Source of the DNA: Bradyrhizobium sp. SRS-191
GTDB taxonomy: Bacteria > Pseudomonadota > Alphaproteobacteria > Rhizobiales > Xanthobacteraceae
NCBI RefSeq assembly: GCF_024586915.1
Contig: NZ_JANBVS010000020.1
Location: forward strand, 1-64,000
DNA length: 64,000 nucleotides
Direction: 5' to 3'
The notes beneath the pieces were generated by a model, which had not been told where the DNA came from, made no database searches, and was given only the letters and a program-made list of their open reading frames with translations. Shown here in pieces: positions 25,323 to 33,281 of the stretch (its first letter is position 1; each line of letters begins with the position of its first letter). The position numbers were made by a program, and so were the translations under genes.

Positions 25323-26369
25323 ATGTCCGACGCGAGCAAGACCCCTGTGACGGTGCTGACCGGCTATCTCGGAGCCGGCAAGACCACGCTTCTCAACCGC
25401 ATCCTCTCCGAAGACCACGGCAAGAAGTACGCCGTCATCGTCAACGAGTTCGGCGAGATCGGCATCGACAACGACCTCATCGTCGGCGCCGACGAGGAAG
25501 TGTTCGAGATGAACAACGGTTGCATCTGCTGCACCGTGCGCGGCGATCTCGTGCGCATCATCTCCGGCCTGATGCGCCGCAAGGGCAAGTTCGACGCCAT
25601 CATCGTCGAGACCACGGGGCTCGCCGATCCGGCGCCGGTGGCGCAGACCTTCTTCGTCGACGAGGACGTGCAGAAGAACGCGCGGCTCGATGCCGTCGTC
25701 ACGGTGGCCGATGCAAAGTGGCTGTCGGATCGGCTCAAGGACGCGCCGGAGGCCAAGAACCAGATCGCGTTCGCCGACGTCATCGTGCTGAACAAGACCG
25801 ATCTCGTCACCAAGCCGGAGCTCGCGGAAGTCGAGGCGCGCATCCGCGCCATCAACCCGTACGCGCGGCTGCATCGCACCGAGCGTTGCCAGATCGCGAT
25901 CTCGGACGTGCTGGAGCGCGGCGCGTTCGATCTCGATCGCATCCTGGAGATCGAGCCGGAATTTTTGAACGCCGGTGACGACCACGATCATCATCACCAT
26001 GATCACGACCACGGCCATGATCATGATCATCATCATCATCATGATCACGGCCTGAAGCACTATCATGATGAGGAGATGCAGTCGTTGTCGCTGCGCTCCG
26101 ACAAGCCGCTCGATCCGTCGAAATTCATGCCTTGGCTGCAGAACCTGGTGCAGACCGAGGGCGGCAGGATCCTGCGCTCCAAGGGCATCCTGGCGTTCCA
26201 GGACGATGACGACCGCTACGTCTTCCAGGGCGTGCACATGATGCTGGAGGGCGATCACCAGCGGAAGTGGAAGCCGGACGAGGCGCGGCAGAGCCGCGTC
26301 GTCTTCATCGGCCGCGAGCTGCCGGAAGCCGCCATCCGCGAAGGCTTCGAACGCTGCATCGTGACCTGA
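25323..26369 (+). CDS. COG0523 (CobW/ZigA-type) GTPase metallochaperone, 348 aa
   Basis: This is a G3E-family P-loop GTPase. Walker A GYLGAGKTT is at residues 14-22, the metal-binding CICC motif at 67-70, Walker B-like IVETTGLADPAP and the base-specificity motif LNKTDLV. A His/Asp-rich run of about 27 residues (around 219-245) and a CobW C-terminal domain follow. Such proteins allocate zinc to client enzymes during zinc starvation. Its place behind znuA under a Zur box supports zinc rather than cobalt. The ATG at 25323 is 61 bases after znuA. Confidence 0.9.
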   Translation: MSDASKTPVTVLTGYLGAGKTTLLNRILSEDHGKKYAVIVNEFGEIGIDNDLIVGADEEVFEMNNGCICCTVRGDLVRIISGLMRRKGKFDAIIVETTGLADPAPVAQTFFVDEDVQKNARLDAVVTVADAKWLSDRLKDAPEAKNQIAFADVIVLNKTDLVTKPELAEVEARIRAINPYARLHRTERCQIAISDVLERGAFDLDRILEIEPEFLNAGDDHDHHHHDHDHGHDHDHHHHHDHGLKHYHDEEMQSLSLRSDKPLDPSKFMPWLQNLVQTEGGRILRSKGILAFQDDDDRYVFQGVHMMLEGDHQRKWKPDEARQSRVVFIGRELPEAAIREGFERCIVT

Positions 26370-27388
26370 TGAGCAGCTTCGATACGGGCGGCGAGGCCGC
26401 ATCCATCGTCTCCGTCACCGACAAGGTGAGGCCGGTCTCGCTCGGTATGGCCGTGACAGCAGTGCACTATCTCGGTGACCGCGCCGCTTTTGTCGGCACC
26501 GAGGAGAGCGTCGCTGTCGTCGATACCGAGGGCGAGATCAGCAAGGTCGAGGTCACCAGTGGCGGCATCCTGTCGGCGGTGTCCGATGGATCTCGCATCC
26601 TGTTCGGCGGCGATGACGGCAAGGTCTCGTCGCTCGACAAGGCAGGCCACGTGAGCGTGCTCGCCACTGATCCGAAGCGGCGCTGGATCGACAATGTCGC
26701 GGTGCATCCGGATGGCGCCATCTCCTGGTCGGTCGGCAAGACCGCGTTCGTGCGCGCGCCCAAGGGCGAGGAGAAGTCGCTCGAGGTGCCCTCGACCGCC
26801 GGCGGACTTGCGTTCGCGCCGAAGGGGCTGCGGCTCGCGATCGCGCACTACAACGGTGCGACGTTGTGGTTTCCGAACATGGCGGGCGAACCGGAATTTT
26901 TGGGATGGGCCGGCTCGCATCACGCCGTCACCTTCAGCCCCGACAACAAGTTCCTGGTCACCGCGATGCACGAGCCGGCGCTGCATGGCTGGCGGCTGGC
27001 GGATTCCCGGCACATGCGCATGACCGGTTATCCGTCGCGGGTGAAGTCGATGTCGTGGGGCAGCGGCGGGCGCTTCCTCGCCACCTCGGGTGCTGACATG
27101 GTCATCCTCTGGCCGTTCGTCGGCAAGGATGGGCCGATGGGCAAGGAGCCGGCGATGCTGGCGCCGATGAAGGCCAAGGTCACCGCAGTGGCCTGTCATC
27201 CCAAGCAGGACATCCTGGCCTGCGGCTATGAGGACGGCACCGTGCTGATGGTGCGCATGCAGGACGGCGCCGAGATCCTGGTGCGCCGGAACGAGACGCC
27301 GCCGGTGGTGGCGCTGGGCTGGAATGCCGCGGGGACGTGGCTCGCGTTCTCGGATGAGAGCGGCGAGGCGGGGCTGTTGCGGCTCTGA
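26369..27388 (+). CDS. WD40-like beta-propeller protein, 339 aa
   Basis: The sequence consists of about seven repeating ~40-residue units with Trp or Leu at strand ends (for example GLRLAIAHYNGATLWFPNMA, GRFLATSGADMVILWPF, DILACGYEDGTVLMVRM), the pattern of a beta-propeller. There is no signal peptide. Its ATG shares one base with the stop of the COG0523 GTPase (TGATG), so the two are translationally coupled. It may be a scaffold or client-recognition partner of the GTPase in zinc allocation (inference). Confidence 0.8.
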   Translation: MSSFDTGGEAASIVSVTDKVRPVSLGMAVTAVHYLGDRAAFVGTEESVAVVDTEGEISKVEVTSGGILSAVSDGSRILFGGDDGKVSSLDKAGHVSVLATDPKRRWIDNVAVHPDGAISWSVGKTAFVRAPKGEEKSLEVPSTAGGLAFAPKGLRLAIAHYNGATLWFPNMAGEPEFLGWAGSHHAVTFSPDNKFLVTAMHEPALHGWRLADSRHMRMTGYPSRVKSMSWGSGGRFLATSGADMVILWPFVGKDGPMGKEPAMLAPMKAKVTAVACHPKQDILACGYEDGTVLMVRMQDGAEILVRRNETPPVVALGWNAAGTWLAFSDESGEAGLLRL

Positions 27389-27493
27389 GGCTGCGTTCCC
27401 TTGGTTAATGGGGCATAGCGGCGCAGACCCGAACGGGAACTTCGCCTGCCGGTGACCGTTGTTCCGCGCATCACGAGATGCGGAGGACAGTCC

Positions 27494-27814
27494 ATGGCCC
27501 CGATCAATAGCAAGAAGACGTTGCGCAGGGATCTGCTGCTCGCAGCCGGCCTGCTCGGCCTCGGTGCGGTCGTGGCGATCGTCTCGATTGTCGAGATCAA
27601 GGCGGGTCACCTCGACCAGATGGCCCAGGCGACGCCCTCCGCCTCGCCTGAGCCGTCGGCAACCCCGGCCGAGTCCAAGCCCGGCGGCACTCGCCCGACC
27701 ACGCCGGCGCCCGAGCCCGCGCGCCCCGATCCGGCCGCCGTCCAGGAAGGCGCCAAGCCCGCGCTGCCGCCCGCGCCCGCCGAGAAGGTCGCGCCGCCGA
27801 TGGAGAAGAAGTAG
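27494..27814 (+). CDS. Small membrane-anchored Pro/Ala-rich protein, 106 aa
   Basis: One membrane helix (residues about 13-33, LLLAAGLLGLGAVVAIVSIV) is followed by a Pro-, Ala- and Glu-rich periplasmic-type tail ending EKVAPPMEKK. A GGAGG ribosome-binding site precedes the ATG. No family is recognised. It is 105 bases after the propeller gene and could be in the same transcript. Confidence 0.6.
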   Translation: MAPINSKKTLRRDLLLAAGLLGLGAVVAIVSIVEIKAGHLDQMAQATPSASPEPSATPAESKPGGTRPTTPAPEPARPDPAAVQEGAKPALPPAPAEKVAPPMEKK

Positions 27815-28190
27815 TCGGATTGCCCGACGCCTCCGCAAATCAGATGTCGTCCCGGCGAACGCCGGGACCCAGAGCCACCGGCCGTGATGAGGCAGGTCGC
27901 TGACAGCCAAGTCCCTCGATAGCATCCGCGGTATGGGTCCCTGCGTTCGCAGGGACGACACCGGTGATTGGGCCGCCCGACCTGTCGTGGGGCGATGGTC
28001 GCGGTCGTGGGACGGGGTGTGCGGTCCGGCTGTTGGGCATGCCTTCGCAACACACTCCGCTGTCGTCCCTGCGAACGCAGGGACCCATAACCACAGGGAG
28101 GAGTGTGGGGCAGGCTGGCCGCTCCAGCCCGCGCCTCACGACTGCTGCGGAGTATGGGTCCCGGCTCAAGGCCGGGACGACAGCTAGGGT
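27815..28190. repeat. Palindromic repeat spacer
   Basis: This gap holds inverted pairs of the 'gtcgtcccggcgaacgccgg' / 'ggtccctgcgttcgcaggga' type at about 27843-27960 and 28060-28185. No gene is visible. Confidence 0.75.
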
Positions 28191-29615
28191 TTACCGCACC
28201 AGGATGTTGCGGAACTGCCAGGGATCGGACGTGTCAATGTCCTCCGGGAACAGGCCCGGGCGGTCGTTCAGCGGGGTCCAATCCGTGTAGTAGCCCTTCA
28301 CCGGGCCGAGATACGGTGTCTGGATCTCCAGGCAGCGGCGGAAGTCCATCTCGTCGGCTTCGACGATGCCGGCATTGGGGTTCTCCAGCGCCCAGACCAT
28401 GCCGGCGAGCACCGCTGACGAGACCTGCATGCCGGTGGCGTTCTGATACGGCGCGACGCGGCGGGTCTCCTCGATCGACAGCTGCGAGCCGTACCAATAG
28501 GCGTTCTTGCCGTGGCCGTAGAGCAGCACGCCGAGCTCGTCGATGCCGTCGACGATCTCGTTCTCGTCGAGGATGTGCCACTTCTCCTGCATCTTGCCGG
28601 TGGCGCCGAAGATCTCGTGCAGCGATAGCACCGCGTCGTTCGCCGGATGATAGGCGTAGTGGCAGGTCGGGCGGTACACCACCTTGTCGCCGTCGCGCAC
28701 GGTGTAGTAGTCGGCGATCGAGATCGACTCGTTGTGGGTCACCAGGAAGCCATATTGCGCGCCCGGCGTCGGGCACCATGAGCGCACGCGGGTGTTGGCG
28801 CCGGGCTGCAGCAGATAGATCGCGGCGCCGCAGCCCTCGGTGTGGCAACGGCCGTTGTCCGGCATCCACTTCTCATGCGTGCCCCAGCCGAGCTCGGCCG
28901 GCTGCATGCCCTCGGAGACGAAGCCCTCGACCGACCAGGTGTTGACGAACACATCCATCGGCTTCGGGTTCTTGGAGCGCTGGGTGTCGCGCTCGGCGAT
29001 GTGCACGCCCTTGACGCCGAGCTTCTGCATCAGCTGCGCCCAGCCCTCGCGGCTCTTCGGCTCGACGATCTCGGTCTTGGTGTCCCGGGCGATGTCGAGC
29101 AGCGCCTGCTTGACGAACCAGGAGACCATGCCGGGATTGGCGCCGCAGGTAGAGACGGCGGTGGTGCCGCCCGGGCTCTTACGGCGCGCGGCGAGCAGCG
29201 TCTCGCGCAGCGCGTAGTTCGAGCGCTGCTCGACGCCCATCTGCTTGTCGAAATAGAAGCCGGCCCACGGCTCGACGACGGTGTCGATATAGAGCGCGCC
29301 GATTTCGCGGCATAGCGTCATCAGGTCGACCGAGGAGGTGTCGACCGAGAGGTTGACGCAAAAACCCTGGCCGCCGCCTTCGGTGAGCAGCGGCACCAGC
29401 AGCTCGCGGTAATTGTCGCGGGTCACGCCCTGCTGGATGAAGCGCACGCCGTGCTTCTTCGCCAGCGCGCCGTCGTCATGCGGATCGATGATGACGAAGC
29501 GGCTCTTGTCGTACTCGAAATGGCGTTCGATCAAGGGCAGGGTGCCCTTGCCGATCGAGCCGAAGCCGATCATCACGATGGGGCCGGTGATCTTCGCGTG
29601 GATCTGCGAGCTCAT
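28191..29615 (-). CDS. hss: Homospermidine synthase, 474 aa
   Basis: This enzyme condenses two putrescines (or putrescine and spermidine) to sym-homospermidine with an NAD+ cofactor. The N-terminal nucleotide-binding motif is IVMIGFGSIGKGTLPLIERH. Conserved stretches include DTVVEPWAGFYFD, TCGANPGMVSWFVKQAL and NESISIADYY, as in the Blastochloris enzyme. Length is typical. It lies in a minus-strand polyamine group with ridA, a GNAT and ornithine decarboxylase, which would supply the putrescine. Homospermidine is the main long polyamine of bradyrhizobia. Confidence 0.93.
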   Translation of the reverse strand: MSSQIHAKITGPIVMIGFGSIGKGTLPLIERHFEYDKSRFVIIDPHDDGALAKKHGVRFIQQGVTRDNYRELLVPLLTEGGGQGFCVNLSVDTSSVDLMTLCREIGALYIDTVVEPWAGFYFDKQMGVEQRSNYALRETLLAARRKSPGGTTAVSTCGANPGMVSWFVKQALLDIARDTKTEIVEPKSREGWAQLMQKLGVKGVHIAERDTQRSKNPKPMDVFVNTWSVEGFVSEGMQPAELGWGTHEKWMPDNGRCHTEGCGAAIYLLQPGANTRVRSWCPTPGAQYGFLVTHNESISIADYYTVRDGDKVVYRPTCHYAYHPANDAVLSLHEIFGATGKMQEKWHILDENEIVDGIDELGVLLYGHGKNAYWYGSQLSIEETRRVAPYQNATGMQVSSAVLAGMVWALENPNAGIVEADEMDFRRCLEIQTPYLGPVKGYYTDWTPLNDRPGLFPEDIDTSDPWQFRNILVR

Positions 29616-29669
29616 GAGGGATGGTCTCCGGACAGGTGCTTTCGCGTTCGTGGATTGAGTGGCGCTGCG

Positions 29670-30059
29670 TCAGGCGCTGCGCCGTTTGGCGGTGACTTCG
29701 ATCTCGACCTTCATCTCAGGCTTGTAGAGGCCCGCGACGATGAGCAGCGTTGCGGCCGGGCGGATGTCGCCGAGCACTTCGCCGCAGACGGCAAAATGCG
29801 CGTCGGCGTCGTTGACGTCGGTCAGGTAGTAGGTGGCGCGGACGATGTCGGCCATCTCGAAGCCGCCCTCCTGCAGGGCGGCCGCGATGGTCTTGAAGCA
29901 GTTGCGTGACTGGCTCGTGACATCGGCCGGCATGGTCATGGTGGTGTAGTCGTAGCCGGTCGTCCCGGCGACGAAGGCGAAGTCGCCATCAACAACCGCG
30001 CGGCTGTAGCCGGCGGTCTTCTCGAACGGTGATCCGGTAGAGATCAAACGGCGGGGCAT
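29670..30059 (-). CDS. RidA-family protein, 129 aa
   Basis: This small trimeric protein of the YjgF/RidA family hydrolyses reactive enamine/imine intermediates. The end of the protein carries the family signature AATLLIVAGLYKPEMKVEIE, although the catalytic Arg region reads DIRPAATL, which fits RidA. The start MPRRLISTGSPFE at 30059 is preferred over a Met 17 codons upstream. It is 54 bases upstream of hss on the same strand; imine intermediates arise in homospermidine synthesis, so a protective role is plausible but inferred. Confidence 0.85.
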   Translation of the reverse strand: MPRRLISTGSPFEKTAGYSRAVVDGDFAFVAGTTGYDYTTMTMPADVTSQSRNCFKTIAAALQEGGFEMADIVRATYYLTDVNDADAHFAVCGEVLGDIRPAATLLIVAGLYKPEMKVEIEVTAKRRSA

Positions 30060-30157
30060 TTCGGGGACCTCGTCGGGGGATTTTCGGGGGTTAAAGAGCT
30101 TTTGCTGCACCTGCGCAACCCCTGGCGGGGCGGGCCGGGCACCGCTTGCCGGAATGC

Positions 30158-30319
30158 CTAACGCAGCCGCGTGACGTCGGGTCCGGCAGGCGGGGAACTG
30201 TTCCAGCGCCTGACCACGATGTCGCGGACGATCATGATCCCGAGCAGGATCAGGACGAGCGTCGGCAGCAGGGTCCGCCGCGGCGGCGCGACCGCCGCCC
30301 GGCTCCTCACGCCGCGCAT
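30158..30319 (-). CDS. Small single-helix membrane protein, 53 aa
   Basis: This short gene encodes an Arg-rich N-terminus, one membrane helix (LLPTLVLILLGIMIVRDIVV) and a short tail WNSSPPAGPDVTRLR. Its ATG lies inside the end of the upstream GNAT gene (13-base overlap), which implies translational coupling. The positive-inside N-terminus and a clean hydrophobic core make it look real despite its size. No family is known to me. Confidence 0.55.
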   Translation of the reverse strand: MRGVRSRAAVAPPRRTLLPTLVLILLGIMIVRDIVVRRWNSSPPAGPDVTRLR

Positions 30320-30897
30320 GGCAGCGGCCGCTCCTTGCGGCGGCGGGCTTTGCGCTCGGGCGCGCCGGTGGCGACGATCATGCCGCTAGCGCCGTCCAGC
30401 GCGCCGTCGACCAGCTCGAGCCCGAGCAGGCGCGCGCGCTCGAACGCGCCGGGCAGCTCCAGTGCGGCGGCCTTGGCGGCTTCGAAGCCGAAGCGGGCGT
30501 AGTAGGGCGCATCGCCGAGCAGGATCACCGCGCCATGGCCGCGCGACGCCGCGATCATCAGCGCGGCGTTCATCAGTGCCGCGCCGACGCCGAGGCTGCG
30601 CGCCTCGGCCGCGACGGCCAGCGGCCCGAGCATCAGCGCATCGCGTCCGCCGGCGCTGACGTGCCACAACCGCAGCGTTCCCACCAGGACGCCGCCGCGC
30701 ATCGCCGACAGGGCCAGGCCCGCGGCGGGCGCGCGTCCGTCGCGCAGGCGCTGGCAGGTGCGCTCATGGCGGTTGTCGCCAAAGCAGGCATCGAGCAGCG
30801 TCTCGCGCGCCGCCACGTCGGAGGCACGCTCGCTGCGGATCACGAACGGAGCGGCAGTCCGAAGCGGCGTCATCGTCTGGGAGTGGAAAGCGGTCAT
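30307..30897 (-). CDS. GNAT-family N-acetyltransferase, 196 aa
   Basis: The acetyl-CoA-binding region reads LGPLAVAAEARSLGVGAALM (motif A) and ILLGDAPYYARFGFEAAKAA (motif B). This arrangement is common in the YhbS-like subgroup of GNAT proteins ('LGPLAV.P..rg.GiG...i'). The substrate is unknown; acetylation of a polyamine is only suggested by its position between ridA and odc. It overlaps the small membrane protein gene. Confidence 0.85.
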   Translation of the reverse strand: MTAFHSQTMTPLRTAAPFVIRSERASDVAARETLLDACFGDNRHERTCQRLRDGRAPAAGLALSAMRGGVLVGTLRLWHVSAGGRDALMLGPLAVAAEARSLGVGAALMNAALMIAASRGHGAVILLGDAPYYARFGFEAAKAAALELPGAFERARLLGLELVDGALDGASGMIVATGAPERKARRRKERPLPCAA

Positions 30898-30974
30898 GGC
30901 ACGTCAGTCCCCGGCCTGCGCGGCGAGCTGTCGCCCGCGCGCAAACACATCAAGTCGGTTGATGAGGTAGGTCT

Positions 30975-31077
30975 GTCGTTCTCGCTCCCGCGGTCGGGAG
31001 AGAGGTGGGGTGGGGCTGCCCTCACCCGACGCTTCGCGTCGGCCTCTCCCGCAAGCGGGAGAGGCGAAGCGAGCGGA
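30975..31077. repeat. Palindromic repeat between odc and the GNAT gene
   Basis: A 'ctcccgc...gggagaggcgaagcg' type element with internal stems (CCGACGC/GCGTCGG; CTCTCCCGC/GCGGGAGAG) fills this spacer directly after the odc stop codon and may act as an mRNA 3' hairpin. Confidence 0.6.
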
Positions 31078-32220
31078 TCAGATGTGATACGTCTTCAGCG
31101 GCGGGATGCCGTTGAAGGCCACCGACGAGTACGTCGAGGTATACGCCCCGGTCCCCTCGATCAGCACCTTGTCGCCGATCGAGAGCGTCACCGGCAGCGG
31201 ATACGGCAGCTTCTCGTACATCACGTCGGCCGAATCGCAGGTCGGGCCGGCGAGCACGCACGGTGTCGTCTCCGCGCCCTCATGCGGGGTGCGGATGGCG
31301 TAGCGGATCGATTCGTCCATCGTCTCGGCGAGACCGCCGAACTTGCCGATGTCGAGATAGACCCAGCGCAGCTCGTCCTCGTCGCTCTTCTTCGAGATCA
31401 GCACCACTTCCGACTCGATGATCCCGGCATTGCCGACCATGCCGCGGCCCGGCTCGATGATCGTCTCCGGGATCTGGTTGCCGAAATGCTTGCGCAGCGC
31501 GCGGAAGATCGAGCGGCCGTACTGCACGACCGGCGGCACGTCCTTCAGGTACTTGGTCGGGAAGCCCCCGCCCATGTTGACCATGGTCAGGTTGATGCCG
31601 CGCTCGGCGCAGTCGCGGAACACCGTCGAGGCCATCGCCAGCGCGCGGTCCCACGCCTTCACCTTGCGCTGCTGCGAGCCGACATGGAACGAGATGCCGC
31701 ACGGCTCCAGGCCCAGGCGCTTCGCCAGGTCCAGCACTTCCACAGCCATCTCCGGATCGCAGCCGAACTTGCGCGACAGCGGCCACTCGGCGCCGGCGCA
31801 ATCGTACAGGATGCGGCAGAACACCTTGGCGCCGGGCGCCGAGCGCGCGATCTTCTCGACCTCGGCGGCGCAGTCCACAGCAAAGAGGCGGATGCCGAGC
31901 GCGTAGGCGCGCGCGATGTCCCGCTCCTTCTTGATGGTGTTGCCATAGGAGATGCGGTCCGGCGTCGCACCGGCGGCCAGCGCCATCTCGATCTCGGCGA
32001 CGGTCGCCGTGTCGAAGGACGAGCCGAGCGAGGCGAGCAGCGACAGCACTTCCGGCGCAGGGTTGGCCTTGACCGCGTAGAACACGCGGCTGTCCGGCAG
32101 CGCCCGGGCGAAGTTCATGTAGTTGTCGCGCACGATGTCGAGGTCGACGACGAGACAGGGCTCGTGGTCCAGACCTTCCTCGCGGCGGTTGCGCAGGAAT
32201 TCCCGGATACGTTCGGTCAT
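31078..32220 (-). CDS. Ornithine decarboxylase (PLP fold III), 380 aa
   Basis: This is an alanine-racemase-fold decarboxylase that converts ornithine (and often lysine) to the diamine. The PLP lysine is Lys51 in FYAVKANP; HVGSQQRKV, NMGGGFPTKY and EPGRGMVGNAG bind the cofactor phosphate. The active-site cysteine region is GPTCDSADVMYEKLPYPL, the ornithine/lysine decarboxylase pattern. The start MTERIREFL at 32220 is preceded by GGAGGG; the frame stays open upstream into the leader but that part is non-coding in style. It supplies putrescine for homospermidine synthase nearby. The long leader suggests polyamine-responsive control. Confidence 0.92.
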   Translation of the reverse strand: MTERIREFLRNRREEGLDHEPCLVVDLDIVRDNYMNFARALPDSRVFYAVKANPAPEVLSLLASLGSSFDTATVAEIEMALAAGATPDRISYGNTIKKERDIARAYALGIRLFAVDCAAEVEKIARSAPGAKVFCRILYDCAGAEWPLSRKFGCDPEMAVEVLDLAKRLGLEPCGISFHVGSQQRKVKAWDRALAMASTVFRDCAERGINLTMVNMGGGFPTKYLKDVPPVVQYGRSIFRALRKHFGNQIPETIIEPGRGMVGNAGIIESEVVLISKKSDEDELRWVYLDIGKFGGLAETMDESIRYAIRTPHEGAETTPCVLAGPTCDSADVMYEKLPYPLPVTLSIGDKVLIEGTGAYTSTYSSVAFNGIPPLKTYHI

Positions 32221-32600
32221 AGCACCCTCCAAACGGCCCGTTTGCGACGTGGCCCGTTCAAAATGATCCCGACACGGGTGCCTTGGCCTCGCCGCCCGAT
32301 GGAAAGGCGACAAGACCTCGAACCCGAAGCCGAATTGTGCTGCCGTGGATTGGTTGGGAATTTCCCGCCCGCACACCTGGCAATGAAGGACAAGCCTTTT
32401 CAGTAGCCCGCGCCGGCGTTGGACTGCCGGTAGAGACCAAAAAAGCCCGATCCGTCGTTGCTTTAAGTCGCGTCCCCCGTTGAGAGCGGGGTGCGCCGGT
32501 TCGCCTCCGGCTGCCAGTCACGGTTGCAAAAGAGGAGGTGACCTTCAGCGGCATCTCTTGAGAGAGATGCTGGGCTCTTGGAGCATGACGATCTCGATCG
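32221..32600 (-). ncRNA. speF-type leader RNA upstream of ornithine decarboxylase (candidate)
   Basis: The ~380 bases before odc are structured on the minus strand. There is a hairpin just upstream of the GGAGGG site (arms near 32232-32238 and 32251-32258), two GC stems near 32470-32510 (CCCCG/CGGGG and CCGG/CCGG), and a 6-U run (32439-32444). A further hairpin GCATCTCT/AGAGATGC lies near 32552-32572. The location matches the alphaproteobacterial speF motif found before ornithine decarboxylase genes. Assignment is by position and remembered sequence style, not by a covariance search. Confidence 0.6.
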
Positions 32601-32729
32601 AACTGATCTTGATCGCAACGATCCGAGGGCCCCTCGGTTCCTCATCCCTTGGCGGCTGTCCGGCCTCTTGTCCGGATACCTACCGACTGACACACGACCA
32701 CAGGCACGTGCGAAATTGGGCAAGACCGG

Positions 32730-32757
32730 AAATATGCGTTTTGAATTTCGTTCGCAA
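32730..32757 (-). promoter_or_regulatory. Candidate promoter of the odc leader
   Basis: On the minus strand TTGCGA (32752-32757) and ATATTT (32730-32735) are spaced by 16 bases in the most AT-rich part of the gap. Transcription from about 32722 would give a leader of about 500 nt. Confidence 0.45.
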
Positions 32758-32895
32758 GGAATTTTTGGGTGCGGCGAAAGATTTCCCTAATCTGTGCTTG
32801 CGCGACACACAGAGCGGCGCCGTGTCTGAACGAACGTTAAGCGAGCTTAAACTTTCGTAACGCGTTCACGCTTGCAGGACAGCGTTTTGCGCTGT

Positions 32896-33156
32896 TCACG
32901 CGCGCTTGGTGAAGGGCTCGATGCGCTGTGCGCCGCGGATGAAGCCGATCATCACGAACACGCCGATCGCGAACAGCACGGCCTGCAGGATGTGCGCGCC
33001 CTGGTCGCCGAGCCCGAACAGAATCGCCAGCGCCCAGCCGCCGGCAAAGGCCGCGCCGAACACTTCCGCGCCGATCAGGATCGCCGCCGAGATGACGGTG
33101 ATCACGGTCTGCCAGGCGATCTGGCGGGCGGGCTTCGCGGTGCTGTCTGCGCTCAT
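32896..33156 (-). CDS. Small inner-membrane protein, 86 aa
   Basis: Two membrane helices are visible (about residues 16-50, TVITVISAAILIGAEVFGAA onward, and 55-75, ILQAVLFAIGVFVMIGFI). The N-terminus is polar and the C-terminus basic (QRIEPFTKRA). The start MSADSTAKPARQ at 33156 has AAGGA upstream. No family is recognised. It is divergent from the M3 peptidase gene, 125 bases apart. Confidence 0.7.
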   Translation of the reverse strand: MSADSTAKPARQIAWQTVITVISAAILIGAEVFGAAFAGGWALAILFGLGDQGAHILQAVLFAIGVFVMIGFIRGAQRIEPFTKRA

Positions 33157-33281
33157 GGTCCGGGGTCCTTTTGAGGGGCGCAATCTCTCCGAAATGGCCC
33201 CGGCCTTCAAGGGGAAATGACCCAAAAAGGACCGGCTCCGTGGTAGGAGGGGCGCCTGTTTGATCCGGAGAGCAAGAGCCG

